From Telopea speciosissima (taxonomy: Eukaryota > Streptophyta > Magnoliopsida > Proteales > Proteaceae), in contig NC_057921.1 in assembly GCF_018873765.1 (NCBI RefSeq), forward strand, positions 65,399,557-65,463,556: 64,000 bases of DNA, in the 5' to 3' direction. The translations under genes and the position numbers were made by a program. Numbering within the stretch: position 1 is the first letter of the stretch; the number at the start of each line of letters is the position of its first letter. The notes beneath the pieces were generated by a model. It made no database searches. It had not been told where the DNA came from and was given only the letters and a program-made list of their open reading frames with translations. Shown here piece after piece: positions 47,617 through 59,688 of the stretch.

Positions 47617-50005
47617 GGTTGGGTCTCTGCTTTGAAGAGGTTGAACAGAGAGAGAGAGAGAGAAAGAATGAGTTAATCTTGGAAATTTATACTTTGGAAT
47701 GGAAGTCCCAAATGTTGTTAATTACTTGGTCTATAGTCTATACACTCAAGCTAAGGCAAAGCCAACTACATCTCACCTACTTCAATTCTGTTCAACTGCT
47801 CTATTGAAAGGAAACGTATCAAACATGTATCGTTATCACCAATGCATGCATGGAATAAGGGTCATAGGTTTGTGATTTCTACTCTTTGGATCAGAAGAAG
47901 AGAAGGAGGTTTAGTATATATATGGTTGTCTTAATTAGGGTTTTATTTGTATCATTATATTATACTAATTCAAAGGCTTTCACCTTTCATACTATGTTTC
48001 GTGTTTAAGTAATAGTGTTTTTTGTTAACCAACCTATCTGGTAAATCCATCTTTTGACCATTTGGATAGGATATGGGTCTGGCCAGATTCGAACCACTTT
48101 GGTTCGGTTTTGGTCAGGCTGAATTGGTATCAGGCCAGTATTGTCAAAGTAGAGTTTGGTTTCGGTCCAGTTCAGTTTTGATTTGTTTTGGTTTTCCTTA
48201 ACGGGTTCGTATATATTACTGTTCGATTTTGGGTTCATTTTGATTTTTGGTTGATGTCAAACCGAAGCCAAACCAGTAAGGAATCGATTTGATTTGAACT
48301 GGAATTTGATACCCTAATTAGAACCCAATTGGTCATAATTATGCAGCTTCAAACAAATCCAATAGTCAGATTCCCCACATCCGTAAATAGGTTTTGCATA
48401 TTACAAATACCCTTACCAAGCTCACCAACCATAAGAATTTTTTGCCCTAAGTGAGTAGCTACTTTTACCAAGAATATTTCAGCTACATAGGTGACTTAGT
48501 TGGGTTCAGGCTTGACCCATGAGTACAGTGTTGTGGTCCTGTGGAGTGTGTGGACTATATTCACAGAATCATCCAATCAAAGCTTAACAAAAAGAAGTTT
48601 TGGTTTTATCTCTTTGGAGATATCCTATAAATTAGAATGATCAAGCTGTGCCATGGTAGACACATCATATTGACATAGGCATTTGATTACCGGCATTGGA
48701 GGGGACCAGGATCCTATGCTGTACCGCCGGATGTGCATCGCCGCCCCGCCGGTACTGCAAAAGATTTTAATACTATTGGAAGAACCCTGCCATTGATTGA
48801 TTGGGCCATGACTAGGAAAGAGTTCAAAATGTGAATAGTTCAGAATTTGGTGATAGTTTTGTGTAGTTTAATACATCAGTAAACTTCCCTCTTTTTTTGT
48901 TTTTTTTTTTTCTATTTGGTTATGTAGGGTTTGTTCTTATAAGTAAATCGGTTCAGTCCAGTTTTGGTTGAGCTGAATCGGTTTTGATTCATTACTGGGC
49001 TAACTTGAAACCAAATTGTTAAGGAGGTTTAGGTCCAGTTTCTTATCAGTTTTTTTATTATCGTTTTGTAATTGGGCTAATCGGGCTACTATCAGGTTCG
49101 GTCTAGTTTCGGTTTTACATGTATATGTAAGGACATCAGTGGGAAAATTCTGGTTTTTTTTTTTTTAAGATTTTCGGTTTCTATTGGTGCATTTGGCCAG
49201 TCCGGTTAGGTTTCAAATTTTATCGGTTCCATAAAACCTTAACCCAAAACCAATCCAATAAGGGTTCTGTTCAGTTCGGGCTTACTTTAACACCCTTATT
49301 CTTAGGCAACTATGTTAATGTTTTTATTTTGGGGTTCTTCAGAATGGATGGTAATAAGGTATTGTTATTGAGATGGCCAGTACCTCCAAACAAAAAATAA
49401 ATTGCTTAAAATTGGATAATAGTGTCACTCCTAGGTCTTCCACATATCATTACCAGAACATGTAACTGCTGCAAATAAGGTTGCAACCGAGTCGAATTCC
49501 ACATCGACATACCATTTATGCCATCCTTGAAGAAAAAAATTGGATATGGAAGTTATAAGATTGGATGAAGATGCACCCTGCTGCTGCTGCAGATCATATA
49601 TCTGAGGATTTCTGCATCAGTTACTGAACTTGGTGGACAACAATATCAATTTCAGAGATGCACAATCTAGACAATTTCAAATGCTTCTTTCCCATCCACA
49701 AACACCTGCCAAAGGGGTAAAAAAATTGTCTTGGATAATAAAGACACAAAAAAGAATATTTAAAACCTGGACCAGATTCAAGATGCTTTTTATTCTTGAA
49801 GATGTTATTAAATCTCATACACTTTTTCTTTGTGAGAACAAAGGGGAAAATATTAACATGTTCTTACTTCAAAACTAATTCAGTCAAAGGTTATTTCTCA
49901 TATGGTAATTCCGAAAACATTTACAGAAGAACAAGAAAATTGCAGAGCTTTCCAATTTGCAAATGTGTATTCAGGCTGATTAAACCCAAGGAAGCACTTA
50001 ATAGG
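47617..50005. other. WRKY upstream region and intergenic repeats
   Basis: The first 300 bases hold a GA tract and probable WRKY 5' leader. Two blocks, 48050-48320 and 48940-49310, are rich in GGTTCGGTTTTGG-type words and end in TTGATACCC and TTAACACCC, the mirror of hAT-type GGGTGTCAA termini; they are probably decayed short hAT elements like 20604-21122. No further gene is seen. Confidence 0.4.
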
Positions 50006-51551
50006 TCACTCCTTTAACTGTGACTCCTTAGAGGTGCTTGCTTGATCATCAATCTTTAGTTGAGAACTGAGAGCCTCCAACGTCTTGTAGAACTCCTCAG
50101 GAAGTGGACCTGGTCGGTGCAGAGGGACATGCTTAGGTACTGGAGCATCGTTCTCAATTACCTCACATTCATAACCTTCAGGTACACCCCAAGGGTCCCA
50201 CTCTGCAACCAGTACATGCAAATGATTAGGAAGGATTTGCTACTGGGATACGAAATAACAGATAGAATGACTTACATGGATAACTCATTCAGAGTAAACT
50301 TGAATTCTTGGCAGACAGAATGTAGGAAATGCTCAATGAAAGGTATAATTTAGTAAATGTTAGAAGGAACTTGTACTGTAGCAATTGATGAGCATTTATA
50401 ACCAACAATCCCCTCCCCCTCTCCCCCCAAGGGCCCAAACCAAAAAATAAATAGAAGACTTGCAACCAAAGATGAAAGAGATGGATGGACAGCTCCTTTG
50501 TGCCGCACACTAGTACTGGAGAATGATGCACATACACATCTAGTGAGATCCTTACAGAGGAATCCTTTTGGACATTCATATTAGACAACTGCATTAACAT
50601 CACAATATGCCAAAGTCAAACCATAAAACTTGGTATACCATATAACCACTTGAGAGGTAAACAAAATCCTGGTTCATAGGGAAGTAGTACCACATACGAC
50701 CATAATGGATAAGAAATGTGGTCATGCCAAGACACCACTGAAACTGACAAAACAGCGACTTAGCCTGCTGATTTTACGCCATCTTTCTATATACCATCCT
50801 CAATTGTTGCTTCACTAATTATACTTATCGAATCGTAAACCTCAATCTTCCTAACTCAATAATTTTGCACTCAACTTAACCTAGTGGTGGAGGCCCCATG
50901 AGAGAACAGGAAGATAACTGAGATGGAAACTGAGAGTTGCAGGGTAGAAAGAGAATCACGCCACACTCATGGTGAGCAAACCCAATCAACTTTCTATTTC
51001 AAATCTGTTTTATTGTTGTGTACATGCCAGTATAGAAGAAGGTCATGCTTGGGGCGTTGGTCAAGTGCTCACTTGCTGAACGCTTGGTCACGGGTTCAAG
51101 TCCTGGAAACAGCCTCTCTGGAAACAGGGGTAAGGCTGGATACATTTGACCCTCCCCAGACCCTGCTAAACGCGGGAGCCTTGTGCACTGGGTACGACCT
51201 TTTTACATGCACGTATAGAAAGAGGGCGTACCCAGTGCATGAGGCTTCCCCCACTGCAGAGTCTTGGGAGGGTCATAATGTAGACAGCCTTACCCCCGCT
51301 TTGCAGAGAGGCTGTTTCCCAACTTGAACCTGCGACCAACCTTACTGTTGCGTCAAGGTCCACCCTCTACATGCAAAGGGGGCGTACCCAGTGCACAAGG
51401 CTTCCGCTACTACAGGGTTTGGGGAGGGTCATAATGTACACGGCCTTACCCCTGCTTTCGCAAAGAGGCAGTTTCCAGACTCAATCCCTTGATCACTTGT
51501 AACAATGGAGCAACCTTGTTGTTGCACCAAGGTCCGCCCTCTACGTGCAAG

Positions 51552-51582
<31 letters not shown>

Positions 51583-54500
51583 ATTCCTAATCATATCCTA
51601 GAACTAAAATAAAATGGAACTCTACCACTAGTAGCCTACCCAAAGTAAAACATGATAAAATAAAAGACTAGAAGTTGAACTAAACCACTACGAGCCGTTA
51701 TTAGACAAAAAAAAACCAAGTTGGTTTGGTTCCGTTTGGGTTTGGGTTTCCAAAGCCAGTCGTATTGGTCCAACCACTCCAGAGCCACTGCATCAACTCT
51801 CTTCCTTTGAAAAGAACTCGACTCCGTCGAGTTTGGAAGGACCAAGGACACCATTTGAGTCAACATGCTAGAGGAGGAATGATCCTGCTACCTTCTTGAA
51901 CTTAATGTCGAGGAGATCTTCAACAGGAAGAAACTTCAAGTAATGGGCCTAAAGATGGGTAAGACGTTGGAATACGGATTTACTTCATTAGTTTAATTAG
52001 AGTCCTTATTTGGATCAGTTTCCTCATCAGTTTATATTACCTTATCAGGTCAGGGTTGGTTTAGGTCTTTCCTTTTTTCAGTCTTCTACATAAGTTTGTA
52101 AAGAGCTACAGCCCACACGAATTTAAGTAGTGAATTTGGCTTGAGGCGTTTGGTTCTGTGGTGATTCAGAATGCTCCCTGTTGTGGTGATTCAGTAGGCT
52201 CCCTGGTAGTGATTTCAAGGGTCAGTCCCAGAATCCAGAATTTGAGGCCAAAATAAGACGATCTGAGAGAATTTATCAATTGTATATGGGCTGCAACAAT
52301 CACCCAGAACACAGTAACGGTACTGAACAGGAAATAGTAGAAGGAAGAACAGAAAAGGAAAGAAGAAAAGAGGAGGGAAGCTCACCTGATCAAGAAGGAT
52401 CAGAGGAGTGAACCACAGTCACCGACCATCCCAGTGAACAACACAGACAACCACTCACCTCCGTGAGGAAGAAATTCTCACTTTTAATTCAATATTCATT
52501 CTGCTCCATAATTGGGAAGCTTACATATAAATAAAGAGAAAAAGAAAAGACTCCTGATCCAATCCTAAAACAGGAGCTGAAATCAACTCAAACTGGGAAA
52601 CTACCTATGTTATCTACCTTCCAAAAAAAAACAAAACAAAATGAAATAAAAGATTTCAATATTAACCCCTACCGACCGACCCTATTGGACCAGAAACCTA
52701 GTGTGATTTTGGTTGGTCTCATCTGAGTCCCCAGATCGGATCATGCTGGTCCAGCCACGCACATGCAACTGCATCGCTTTTATTCAAGAATAAAAAATAG
52801 GCAATAGTTTTCATGCACGGCCTGCATGGAGTCCAGTATGCCCATCCGAAATGAACAACACCTCCCTGGTCCCCTATAAAGATAGGCTCGATGAGAGAAT
52901 CTCCTGTGCACGAGTCTTGTCCCATAAAGAATATTATTCATAGAAAAAGCACTATTAATGGAGTGCAAGCGGTTATATGTTGAAACAAACTTGGTTCCAG
53001 TGGCCAATCCAGAAAATGTCTCACTATTCATGTGGCTTAGAGCTGTAAGCTATAGCTCCAAAGCGTGTCACAATGGTTTAAAGCCCACAGTATTATAACA
53101 GTAAAAACCTTTAGCTAAAAAGAAATGAGAGTGTCTGGGGGTGGATAAAAAATTCCACAAGTCTCATTGTCTGATCATCAAGGCCTACAGAAGAAGGATT
53201 TGGCATAAAGAGAATGTGAAAACCAAAAAAAGTATGATCAGATGACTCTTACCATCTAATAAATCCATTTTTTCCGAGCGTATAAAATCTCTGAAGGAAT
53301 ACCATTTAGCTATTCATATCACCATGGGGGGACAAACACAAGGATCATCTTCTGGAACAGATATTTAATATAAAGCTCTAGTAAACTGCTAGGTATAAGG
53401 GGAGATGATGGACAGGAGACTGAAACCCTGGTCTCCTTGGACCCTGCAAAAACCTGCATGCTCCCTTTGATTACAAGAAAAATAAAGGGATGGAAATTGA
53501 AATCAAATCAATACAAAAGTGGAAATTTTTGTAATCATTACCTCACATGATGGTGTAACTAACTCCAAAACATACCAAATATGGTTATTAAATTTCAGTA
53601 TATTTTGTGATCAAATTCCTTTGGTTTGAAAAGTAAAATAAATTTTACATCTGAACAAATAAGAGCTTTAGCTAGGATATACAATCATGATTATACAACT
53701 TTCCTTTTTCTTTCCAAAAGTGATTTTACTTCCCGTTACTTGCAACCAACGGAACAGCAGGAGTGTTGCCTCTCTCTCTCTCTCTCTCTCTCTCTGAACA
53801 TCAGTGCCTACGTGGCGGTCTTGTAATGATAATAGTAGTAATAGGTTACACTTAAGAGCCACACACACCCTAAACAAAAACCCAAAAAAAAAAAAAAAAA
53901 AGGAAGAAGACAAATAAGAAGGTGTTCCAATCCTCTTATCATGGTACACATGACTAGTTAGAGGGGCCCCAAATCCAAGAAACTGCAAATAGAAATACCT
54001 CATTTCCGTTAAAGAATGTAGCGTAATGAATTCATCAATAACAAACAACAGCAAACAATGACATCATTCAATGAATATCTCAACATTTTTAGACTTTATT
54101 AACTCCATGTGTTAGTCATGCATTGGGAACTTTGTTGCGGCTGATCAAGTATTTCAATGCCGGAGGATTGTGAGTGCAAGCAGGCATGTGACACTGATCA
54201 TTTCTATCAACTTAACTCAACAAAAGCACTATAACAACTACTCAACTTAAATGTGCAGATTGTAAAATGCCTTATCCTTAATGGAGCACTTGAGTGACTT
54301 CACTAATTTGCAATTTTTCTTGATTTCTCAGCTTTAAAAATGATGAGCATCCATTAACAGCAACATGAATTGAACCACACTTGCAAATTTATGGGAGGAA
54401 TTCTGCCATGGGCAAATGCCCAACAAAAATAACAGAAATTTGAAGTGATGAACAATGACAGCATGACCCCCATTCCATCTGACAATGGCCAATACACTAA

Positions 54501-55404
54501 ACGTATGTACCCGCAGAGAGGAAGAGCAAAAATCTATCTGTGTCTCAAATAAGTGTTATTTTATTAAGGATATGAAGCCATTAACCAATATGAACCACAG
54601 AATCTCTTTCAAAACCAACCATGTTACATAACTCCTCATGCAATTAAAAAATACCACCAGAAAATCCAATGTTCAAACAATTAAGGTATGGAAGAATGGC
54701 TGATCGAAATTCAAGGTGGTTGGATACTTCCCAAAACTCAACAGGCTACTGCAGCGAACTATTCCCCCCACCCTGCAACGTTAGAAAAATTCAAACCTTT
54801 CGATTCAATTTCTCAATTAGACGGCAGAAATGTACTTTGCCGATAATATAAGCCACAGATTACTGTTCTAGAACAGGATCTCGAGCGTGAAACTATCTGG
54901 GGCAAAACCCAATCAAATTTCAATGTAGTTCTTGTCGTTGTTAATTGTAATTGCTTATGGTGTATCTATCCCCAATCAATTAATTTGAATTTAATTGTAA
55001 TTGCTTATGGTGTATCTATCCCCAATCAATTAATTTGAATTAAGAAGAGATAGGGGGGGGGGGGGAACAAGAGGAAAGGGATAGTACGGACCGATCATCT
55101 TGGCAATGAGTTTAAGCTCGTCCTGGGCTTCTTCGATAAGCTCCTCGACCTGACCACAGCCGATGCGCTTCTCGATCTGCTCCCAGTCCTCTTCTTCCTG
55201 GCATACCTTGAGCCGATGCCTTGTGAAGCTCTCCACAGCCTTCCTGTAACCCTCGTCCTCCGGGACAGCTTGGATCTCTTTCAAGGTCTTCGAGTAGAGT
55301 GTGACCAACACTTCCCTTGCGTTCGGCACCACATCCAGGCCTACGATCCCCGTCGTCTCCTTCACCTTCGCCAACAATGGCCCAGCGAACCTCCTAAGAA
55401 ACAT
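50006..55404 (-). CDS. NDUFA5: NADH dehydrogenase 1 alpha subcomplex subunit 5 (complex I, mitochondrial)
   Basis: This is a small accessory subunit of the peripheral arm of mitochondrial complex I. Two exons, 55404-55092 and 50202-50006, join in phase to give 169 residues, the usual plant length. Exon 1 encodes MFLRRFAGPLLAKVKETTG, LYSKTLKEIQAVPEDEGYR and an acidic helical stretch (VEELIEEAQDEL). Exon 2 begins EWDPWGVPEGYECEV and continues VPKHVPLHRPGPLPEEFYK to a C-terminus ending QLKE, as in plant homologues. The 5' splice site is GTCCGT, a weak donor, but phase and family sequence require it. The 4.9 kb intron holds three SINE copies and other repeats. A TATA box lies about 95 bp upstream of the start. 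Confidence 0.95.
51049..51206 (+). mobile_element. Au-like SINE, copy 1
   Basis: A tRNA-like head is followed by a pol III B box CGGGTTCAAGTCC (51091-51103), the word GGAAACAGCCTCTCTGG, and the SINE body with GGGTAAGGCTGG, GACCCTCCCCAGACCC and GCACTGGGTACGACC, ending in T residues. This word order is that of the Au SINE family of plants. It is the most complete of the three copies, and the only one on the plus strand. Confidence 0.78.
51218..51369 (-). mobile_element. Au-like SINE, copy 2
   Basis: Read on the minus strand the copy has the CAGCCTCTCTGCAAAG, GGGTAAGGCTG, GACCCTCCCAAG and GCACTGGGTACGCCC words. It lies head to head with copy 1, only about 12 bp away, the junction being the two 3' ends. 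The B box region (GGTTCAAGTTGGG) is slightly changed. Confidence 0.75.
51375..51549 (-). mobile_element. Au-like SINE, copy 3
   Basis: This third copy follows copy 2 directly in the same orientation, again with GCACTGGGTACGCCCCC and GGGTAAGGCCGTG on the minus strand and a head with CAACAAGGTTGCTCC. It is followed by a (TA)n run at its 5' side. Tandem SINEs of this kind usually result from repeated insertion into the same tail. Confidence 0.75.
51552..51579 (+). repeat. (TA)n microsatellite
   Basis: A run of about 14 TA units abuts the third SINE. It is likely to vary in length between individuals. Confidence 0.95.
51580..54940. other. Remaining NDUFA5 intron
   Basis: No host exon or RNA gene is seen. 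The segment 51690-51830 and the segment 52670-52770 share words (GGTCCAACCACTCC, GGTCCAGCCACGC) with each other and with 39640-39830, and 52100-52560 looks LTR-like with an A/G-rich tract, so a decayed retrotransposon is likely. A (CT)n run lies at 53770-53795 and a poly(A/T) run at 53885. Confidence 0.4.
54941..55040 (+). repeat. Perfect 50 bp tandem duplication in the NDUFA5 intron
   Basis: Two identical 50 bp units start at 54941 and 54991 with TTAATTGTAATTGCTTATGG and end CAATTAATTTGAAT. They lie about 50 bp inside the intron from the weak 5' splice site. Perfect identity suggests a recent event. Confidence 0.95.
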
Positions 55405-55497
55405 CTTCTCCCTCTCTCCCCACAGAGAACACAGAGTGATCTTCTGGTGGTGTTTCTGTTCGATTTTGGAAAACTCTCTCGAATTCTCTTGGTCTGC

Positions 55498-55506
55498 TAT
55501 TTTATA
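55498..55506 (-). promoter_or_regulatory. TATA box of the NDUFA5 gene
   Basis: On the minus strand the sequence reads TATAAAATA, about 95 bp before the start codon at 55404, a suitable distance for a short leader. It lies between the start codon and the inverted repeat upstream. Confidence 0.55.
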
Positions 55507-55542
55507 CAGTGTACACCCCAACTTGGACCTGGCTCCTGTCCA

Positions 55543-55726
55543 GCCGTGGCGGGAGCTGGACGGTCCAGCGCTCGAAAACCACCCCCGAAACAGGGGTGGG
55601 ATGGTCATTTCACTGATGGATCCATGTGGAGCCAGGTGAGACCCACCTGTGAAATGACCACCCCACCCCTGTTTTTTATGTCATATAGCGGGGTTGGGCC
55701 GCGTGCAGCTCCCGTCACGGCTGAAT
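55543..55726. repeat. Inverted-repeat element upstream of NDUFA5
   Basis: Inner arms ACAGGGGTGGGATGGTCA and its near-complement (55588-55612 and 55648-55673) pair over 24 bp with one mismatch; outer arms CAGCCGTGGCGGGAGCTG and its near-complement (55543-55560 and 55708-55726) also pair. A related segment occurs in direct orientation at 55775-55826. This is a foldback MITE about 140 bp from the start codon, within the likely promoter. Confidence 0.65.
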
Positions 55727-56259
55727 AGAATCCTTTTCCTTATATACACCCCCACCTCCACCTCCACCTCCTGGGATCTGGCTCTTGTCCAATCGTGGCG
55801 GAAGTTGGATGGTCCACACCCCCCTAAGATGCTAACACCTGACCACCTATACATCCAAAGGTCATAAAGATAATATCTCATTTTAATCCATCTTCCTCCC
55901 TCACCCTCTCATAAACTGTATATTTTTTCTCTATGAATGTAATCAGATTAACTAGGAAGACTTGCCAGAATCTTAAATTGACAACGACCCGTCGGCGGCT
56001 AACTTTTTCGGGGGTACATTTTTTATGGAGGCTTTATCAACATGTAGCCTTATCCAATTCGTTTTCAGACTTGGGAAATAGGAAGCATTTGATGTAGATA
56101 AAAATGAAAAAAAAAAAAAAAAAAAAGAGAAGGAAAATCAGAGTAAATAGTCCAGTTTAGTTCTTCTTTCTCTCTCCTCTCTTGCTTTGCTTCGTTTCTT
56201 TGATTGACGATTCAGTTCCTCTTCTTTCTCTCCCTCTTGGTTCATTTATCTGATTCACG

Positions 56260-57026
56260 ATGGCAAACGGGTCTTTCTTATTTTTTCTTGTTATTTCTGG
56301 TGTCGCTCTCGTCACTACAACGTCGTCGGCTTCTCCAATGGTGTACGACATCTCCGAACAAGGAAGAGACACTATAATCCAGGCTCTAAGTGGAGGAGCT
56401 GCTCATTTTAGCAGCTGGGCTGATGTCCTTACATTGGCCGATCCATCCATGTTTCCGATGGCGACGACACTTTTCATTCCAACCGATTCTGTGTTTGAGC
56501 CATTTTCCGCTTGTAATTTGGACGCCTCCATCATGCTGTACCATATGCTTCCTGAGGAGCTCACTTTTTCTGATCTCCTCTGATTGCCAATAGGATGGAG
56601 CCGCTCATTTTAGCAGTTGGGCCGATGTCCTTATATTGGCCGATCCATCCACGTTTTCGATGACGACGACACTTTTCATTCCAACCGATTCTGTGTTTGA
56701 GGGATTTTTCGCTTGTGATTTGGACACCTCCATCACGCTGTACCATATGCTTCCTGAGAAGCTCACTTTTTCCGATTTCCTCCAATTGCCAATAGGATGG
56801 AGCTGCTCAACTTAACAGCTGAGTTGATGTCCTTACATTGGCCGATCCATCTACGTTTCCGATGGCAACAACACTTTTCATTCCAACCGATTCTGTGTTT
56901 GAGGGATTTTTTGCTCATGATTTGAACGCTTCTATCATGATGTACCATATGCTTCTTGAGGAGCTCACTTTTTTCGATCTCCTCGGATTGTCAGTAGGAT
57001 GGAGCTGTCGTGATTGGGGAAGGTGA
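56260..57026 (+). pseudogene. Fasciclin-domain (FLA-like) gene, broken by internal triplication
   Basis: The first ATG at 56260 opens a frame with a signal peptide (FLFFLVISGVALVTTTSSA) and the start of a FAS1 domain (DTIIQALSGG, TLFIPTDSVF, IMLYHMLPEELTF), like the extracellular fasciclin-like proteins of plants. The frame ends at a TGA at 56581, after 107 residues. Two further copies of the FAS1 segment follow in shifted frames (56594 onward and 56838-57026), ending SVGWSCRDWGR before a stop. The second half of a normal FAS1 domain (the H2 box region) is not recognisable downstream. A truncated protein could still be secreted, but the gene is probably not functional. Confidence 0.75.
56395..57000 (+). 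repeat. 202 bp tandem triplication
   Basis: Units begin with GGAGCTGCTCA or its variants at 56395, 56597 and 56799, and a fourth start (GGAGCTG) lies at 57001, so the period is exactly 202 bp. As 202 is not a multiple of three, each unit moves the reading frame. The units differ at scattered bases, including the stop codon of unit 1, where unit 2 has CAA and unit 3 has GGA. Confidence 0.93.
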
Positions 57027-58159
57027 GCAGTACCTCCTTCAGCATTTGGTAAAAAGATCTTATAAATCATTTTTAGGAATGTCAGGGTGATTCGGCTCAA
57101 ATATAGGGCCAAGAGTCCTTCTTGAAAGAGATACCAACGTCTATCTATTCGTGTCCAATTGTCATCATTGTCGAAAAGTCACAAAATTCAATGTCTACAG
57201 ATTGTCTCCGCTGGCCGGAGGGATTGTGTGTCTTCGCCACTCTGGAAAGATTTCATACGTTATTTTCTTGATTCTTTTCTCCATTTTTGTCATCACCATC
57301 CACTATTCTACTGGTATGTTCACCCTCCTCTTCCTCCGGTGTTGGCTACTCTTCCCTCGGTGCTTGCTTCTCTCCCCTCAGTGTTGGCTTTTTTAGGTTT
57401 TAGAGCATGAACAGGGTTTTACAGCAGGCCGTCTTTCTTCTTGCCATTATTGGCTTGGCTTGGTTATAGCGCAGGCAGATCCGTTGGCAATCTTCGTTTA
57501 AATGGGATTTTCTTGTAATTCGTTGGTTCTGAATTGCCCTTTATTCTTTCTATTTTTGTTGTTAGACACAGTCACACACCTCTTTGTATTGGATTTTTTT
57601 TTGAATTGAAGAAAGAAAGAAAATGTTCTTCATTGGTTGGACTCTAACATCTCATCTTTTTTCTTTTTCTGATTGAAAATAGAATTGTTATGAAGATTAG
57701 ATATTGCTCATTGCCTGTGCAGTTCAGTTTTCTTGCTTATTGATGGGACGAAATTATGAAATTTATGTTGGTTTGGAGCAGTTAAGCTTTGCTGGAGATT
57801 GGATGGCCCAGTGACCACAGTGCCCAGTGGACCTAAAACTCACCATATTTCCTTTCAAGTTCTTGGTCTAGCTCTTCTTTCCAATTCCTCTGTCTCTCAG
57901 AAAAACTTACACTGTATAAAGGAACTCTTCATTAGAAGAAGTCAGAGTGGATGTTGATGAATCAATAATATGCAAAAGGATGAACAGTTCATTTTACAGC
58001 TGTTATATACCTATCTAGCTAGCTAGGTAGATCAAATATTTGATGGGCTAGCCAAAGCCCAATATGGTACCAGTGAAATTTTGACGGGCTGGATTGGAAC
58101 CATAGCCTTGGATTTTTTAAGCCCGTTCCCTCTTCCGTTTTTTCTTTTTTTTGTGGGCA

Positions 58160-58191
58160 GGGGAGGGGAGGGGAGGGGAGGGGAGGGGAGG
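58160..58191 (+). repeat. (GGGGA)n tract
   Basis: Six or more GGGGA units form a purine-rich run of four-G blocks on the plus strand, a sequence able to form a G-quadruplex. No gene is close enough to assign a role. Confidence 0.9.
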
Positions 58192-59520
58192 GTAGGGGGT
58201 AGGGTAGAGGAAGTGAGAGAAGGAAGTTAAGCTGAACCCAAACTGGATTAGATTTATGGAATAAAAAGTTGATTGAAAAGTGGCAAGAAAATAAGGGAAA
58301 TCACAAGGCCCAATCAAATATGAAGGGCCTACTAGATGGGGAATTTTTTCTTTCTCTAATTCCTTTTTTATTTCACTTTGGTTGATAATTTTTGTTCTCC
58401 CTTGCCCACTTATTTTGCCACTTCATTTAAAACCAAAGCAAACCTTGTGGAGACAATTCAAAGTGGTTTTAGTTTGAAATCACCTAAAAAGGTGGTTTTT
58501 CATGGATGAAGGATAGCTAAGAAGCCTCCCGGCCCTTTCAATGAGGAGCCCAAATCAGGTTCTGGTTCTCGTACGCTCTGGAGGCGACGCGTGGATTTGC
58601 ACTTTGACTCAATAACTAGGTTTGGCAAGATCATTCGTGGCATTCATGGCATTCATTCATCCTCTGCTTTTCTTATGGCTGCCCGTTTAAATCCACCATT
58701 TTGACCTTTCAAAGGCGCTATCCATCCGTGATGACAATTGCTGCAAAATTATCTCTCATGTGTACGTAATATAGGCCTGATTTGATAGGATTTTATTTCA
58801 ATTTTATGCTGTGATTTTTATTTAAAAAATTGTTTGATTTGATTTTTACACTTTATTTTAGTAAATTTAATAGAAATCAAATGTAAGAGAAATTTCAAAA
58901 TAGCAAAAGAGTTGTTTCAAGTTTGAAATTGAAATTGATTTCAATTGCTCTTTAATGAGCACATACATGGTTATTTGGATGGGCAAAATAATAATTTCAT
59001 GTTAAACGTAAAAAGCAAAAAAAAAACACCCTTCTTCTCCTATCGTTACTTATGGTTTCGCCACCACTGTCATCACCTCCCTCCCACCATCGCCACAGCC
59101 CCACCACCCTCTTCCAAAGAAATATAAAGAATTTATTTGCAACAATTGAACTACCAAATAGATTCCTTATTATTGAAATATTTCAGATTGATGCAATCAA
59201 CCAAAACAACTTTAATTTCTGGACCAAATGTCTATTTAATTTATTCGATTATTTCATTAAATCAATCTAAAATTGAAATAGAAATCATACCAAATCTTGA
59301 CTAAATTACCTTGAACTGGCTGTTTCACATCATAGCAAGACGATAAATGCAATAATACTGCAATTAATTGATCAATACCAATTAATTGTATTTCTAAAGT
59401 AATTTTGTACTTAATTTGCAATATTATCATCTAATTAATTCCCTTACTCTGATTTCTTCTTTTGCGATGAGATAGATACCTTGTTATTCTCGGTGATGGT
59501 GTATCTGGTTTCTTTACTTC

Positions 59521-59551
<31 letters not shown>

Positions 59552-59638
59552 GTGTTTAATTTCTCACCTGAAGCTGTGATTGGGATGAAAAGGTTGCAGG
59601 GATCGATGCAGGAGGAAGGTACGGTTCATGGATGATTT

Positions 59639-59643
<5 letters not shown>

Positions 59644-59685
<42 letters not shown>
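59644..59685 (+). repeat. (GA)n microsatellite
   Basis: About 21 GA units in a row. They create an artificial Arg/Glu repeat in an otherwise unsupported open frame. Confidence 0.95.

Positions 59686-59688
<3 letters not shown>

Noticed and set aside
47517-47807. Plus-strand frame across the start of the WRKY gene
   Set aside because: It is antisense to the WRKY first exon and has no recognisable domain.
55216-55728. 170-codon plus-strand frame over NDUFA5 exon 1
   Set aside because: It is the complement of a conserved mitochondrial protein exon plus a foldback repeat.
59521-59551. Short regular repeats considered as a CRISPR array
   Set aside because: They are a trinucleotide microsatellite without spacers, and the genome is a plant nuclear one.
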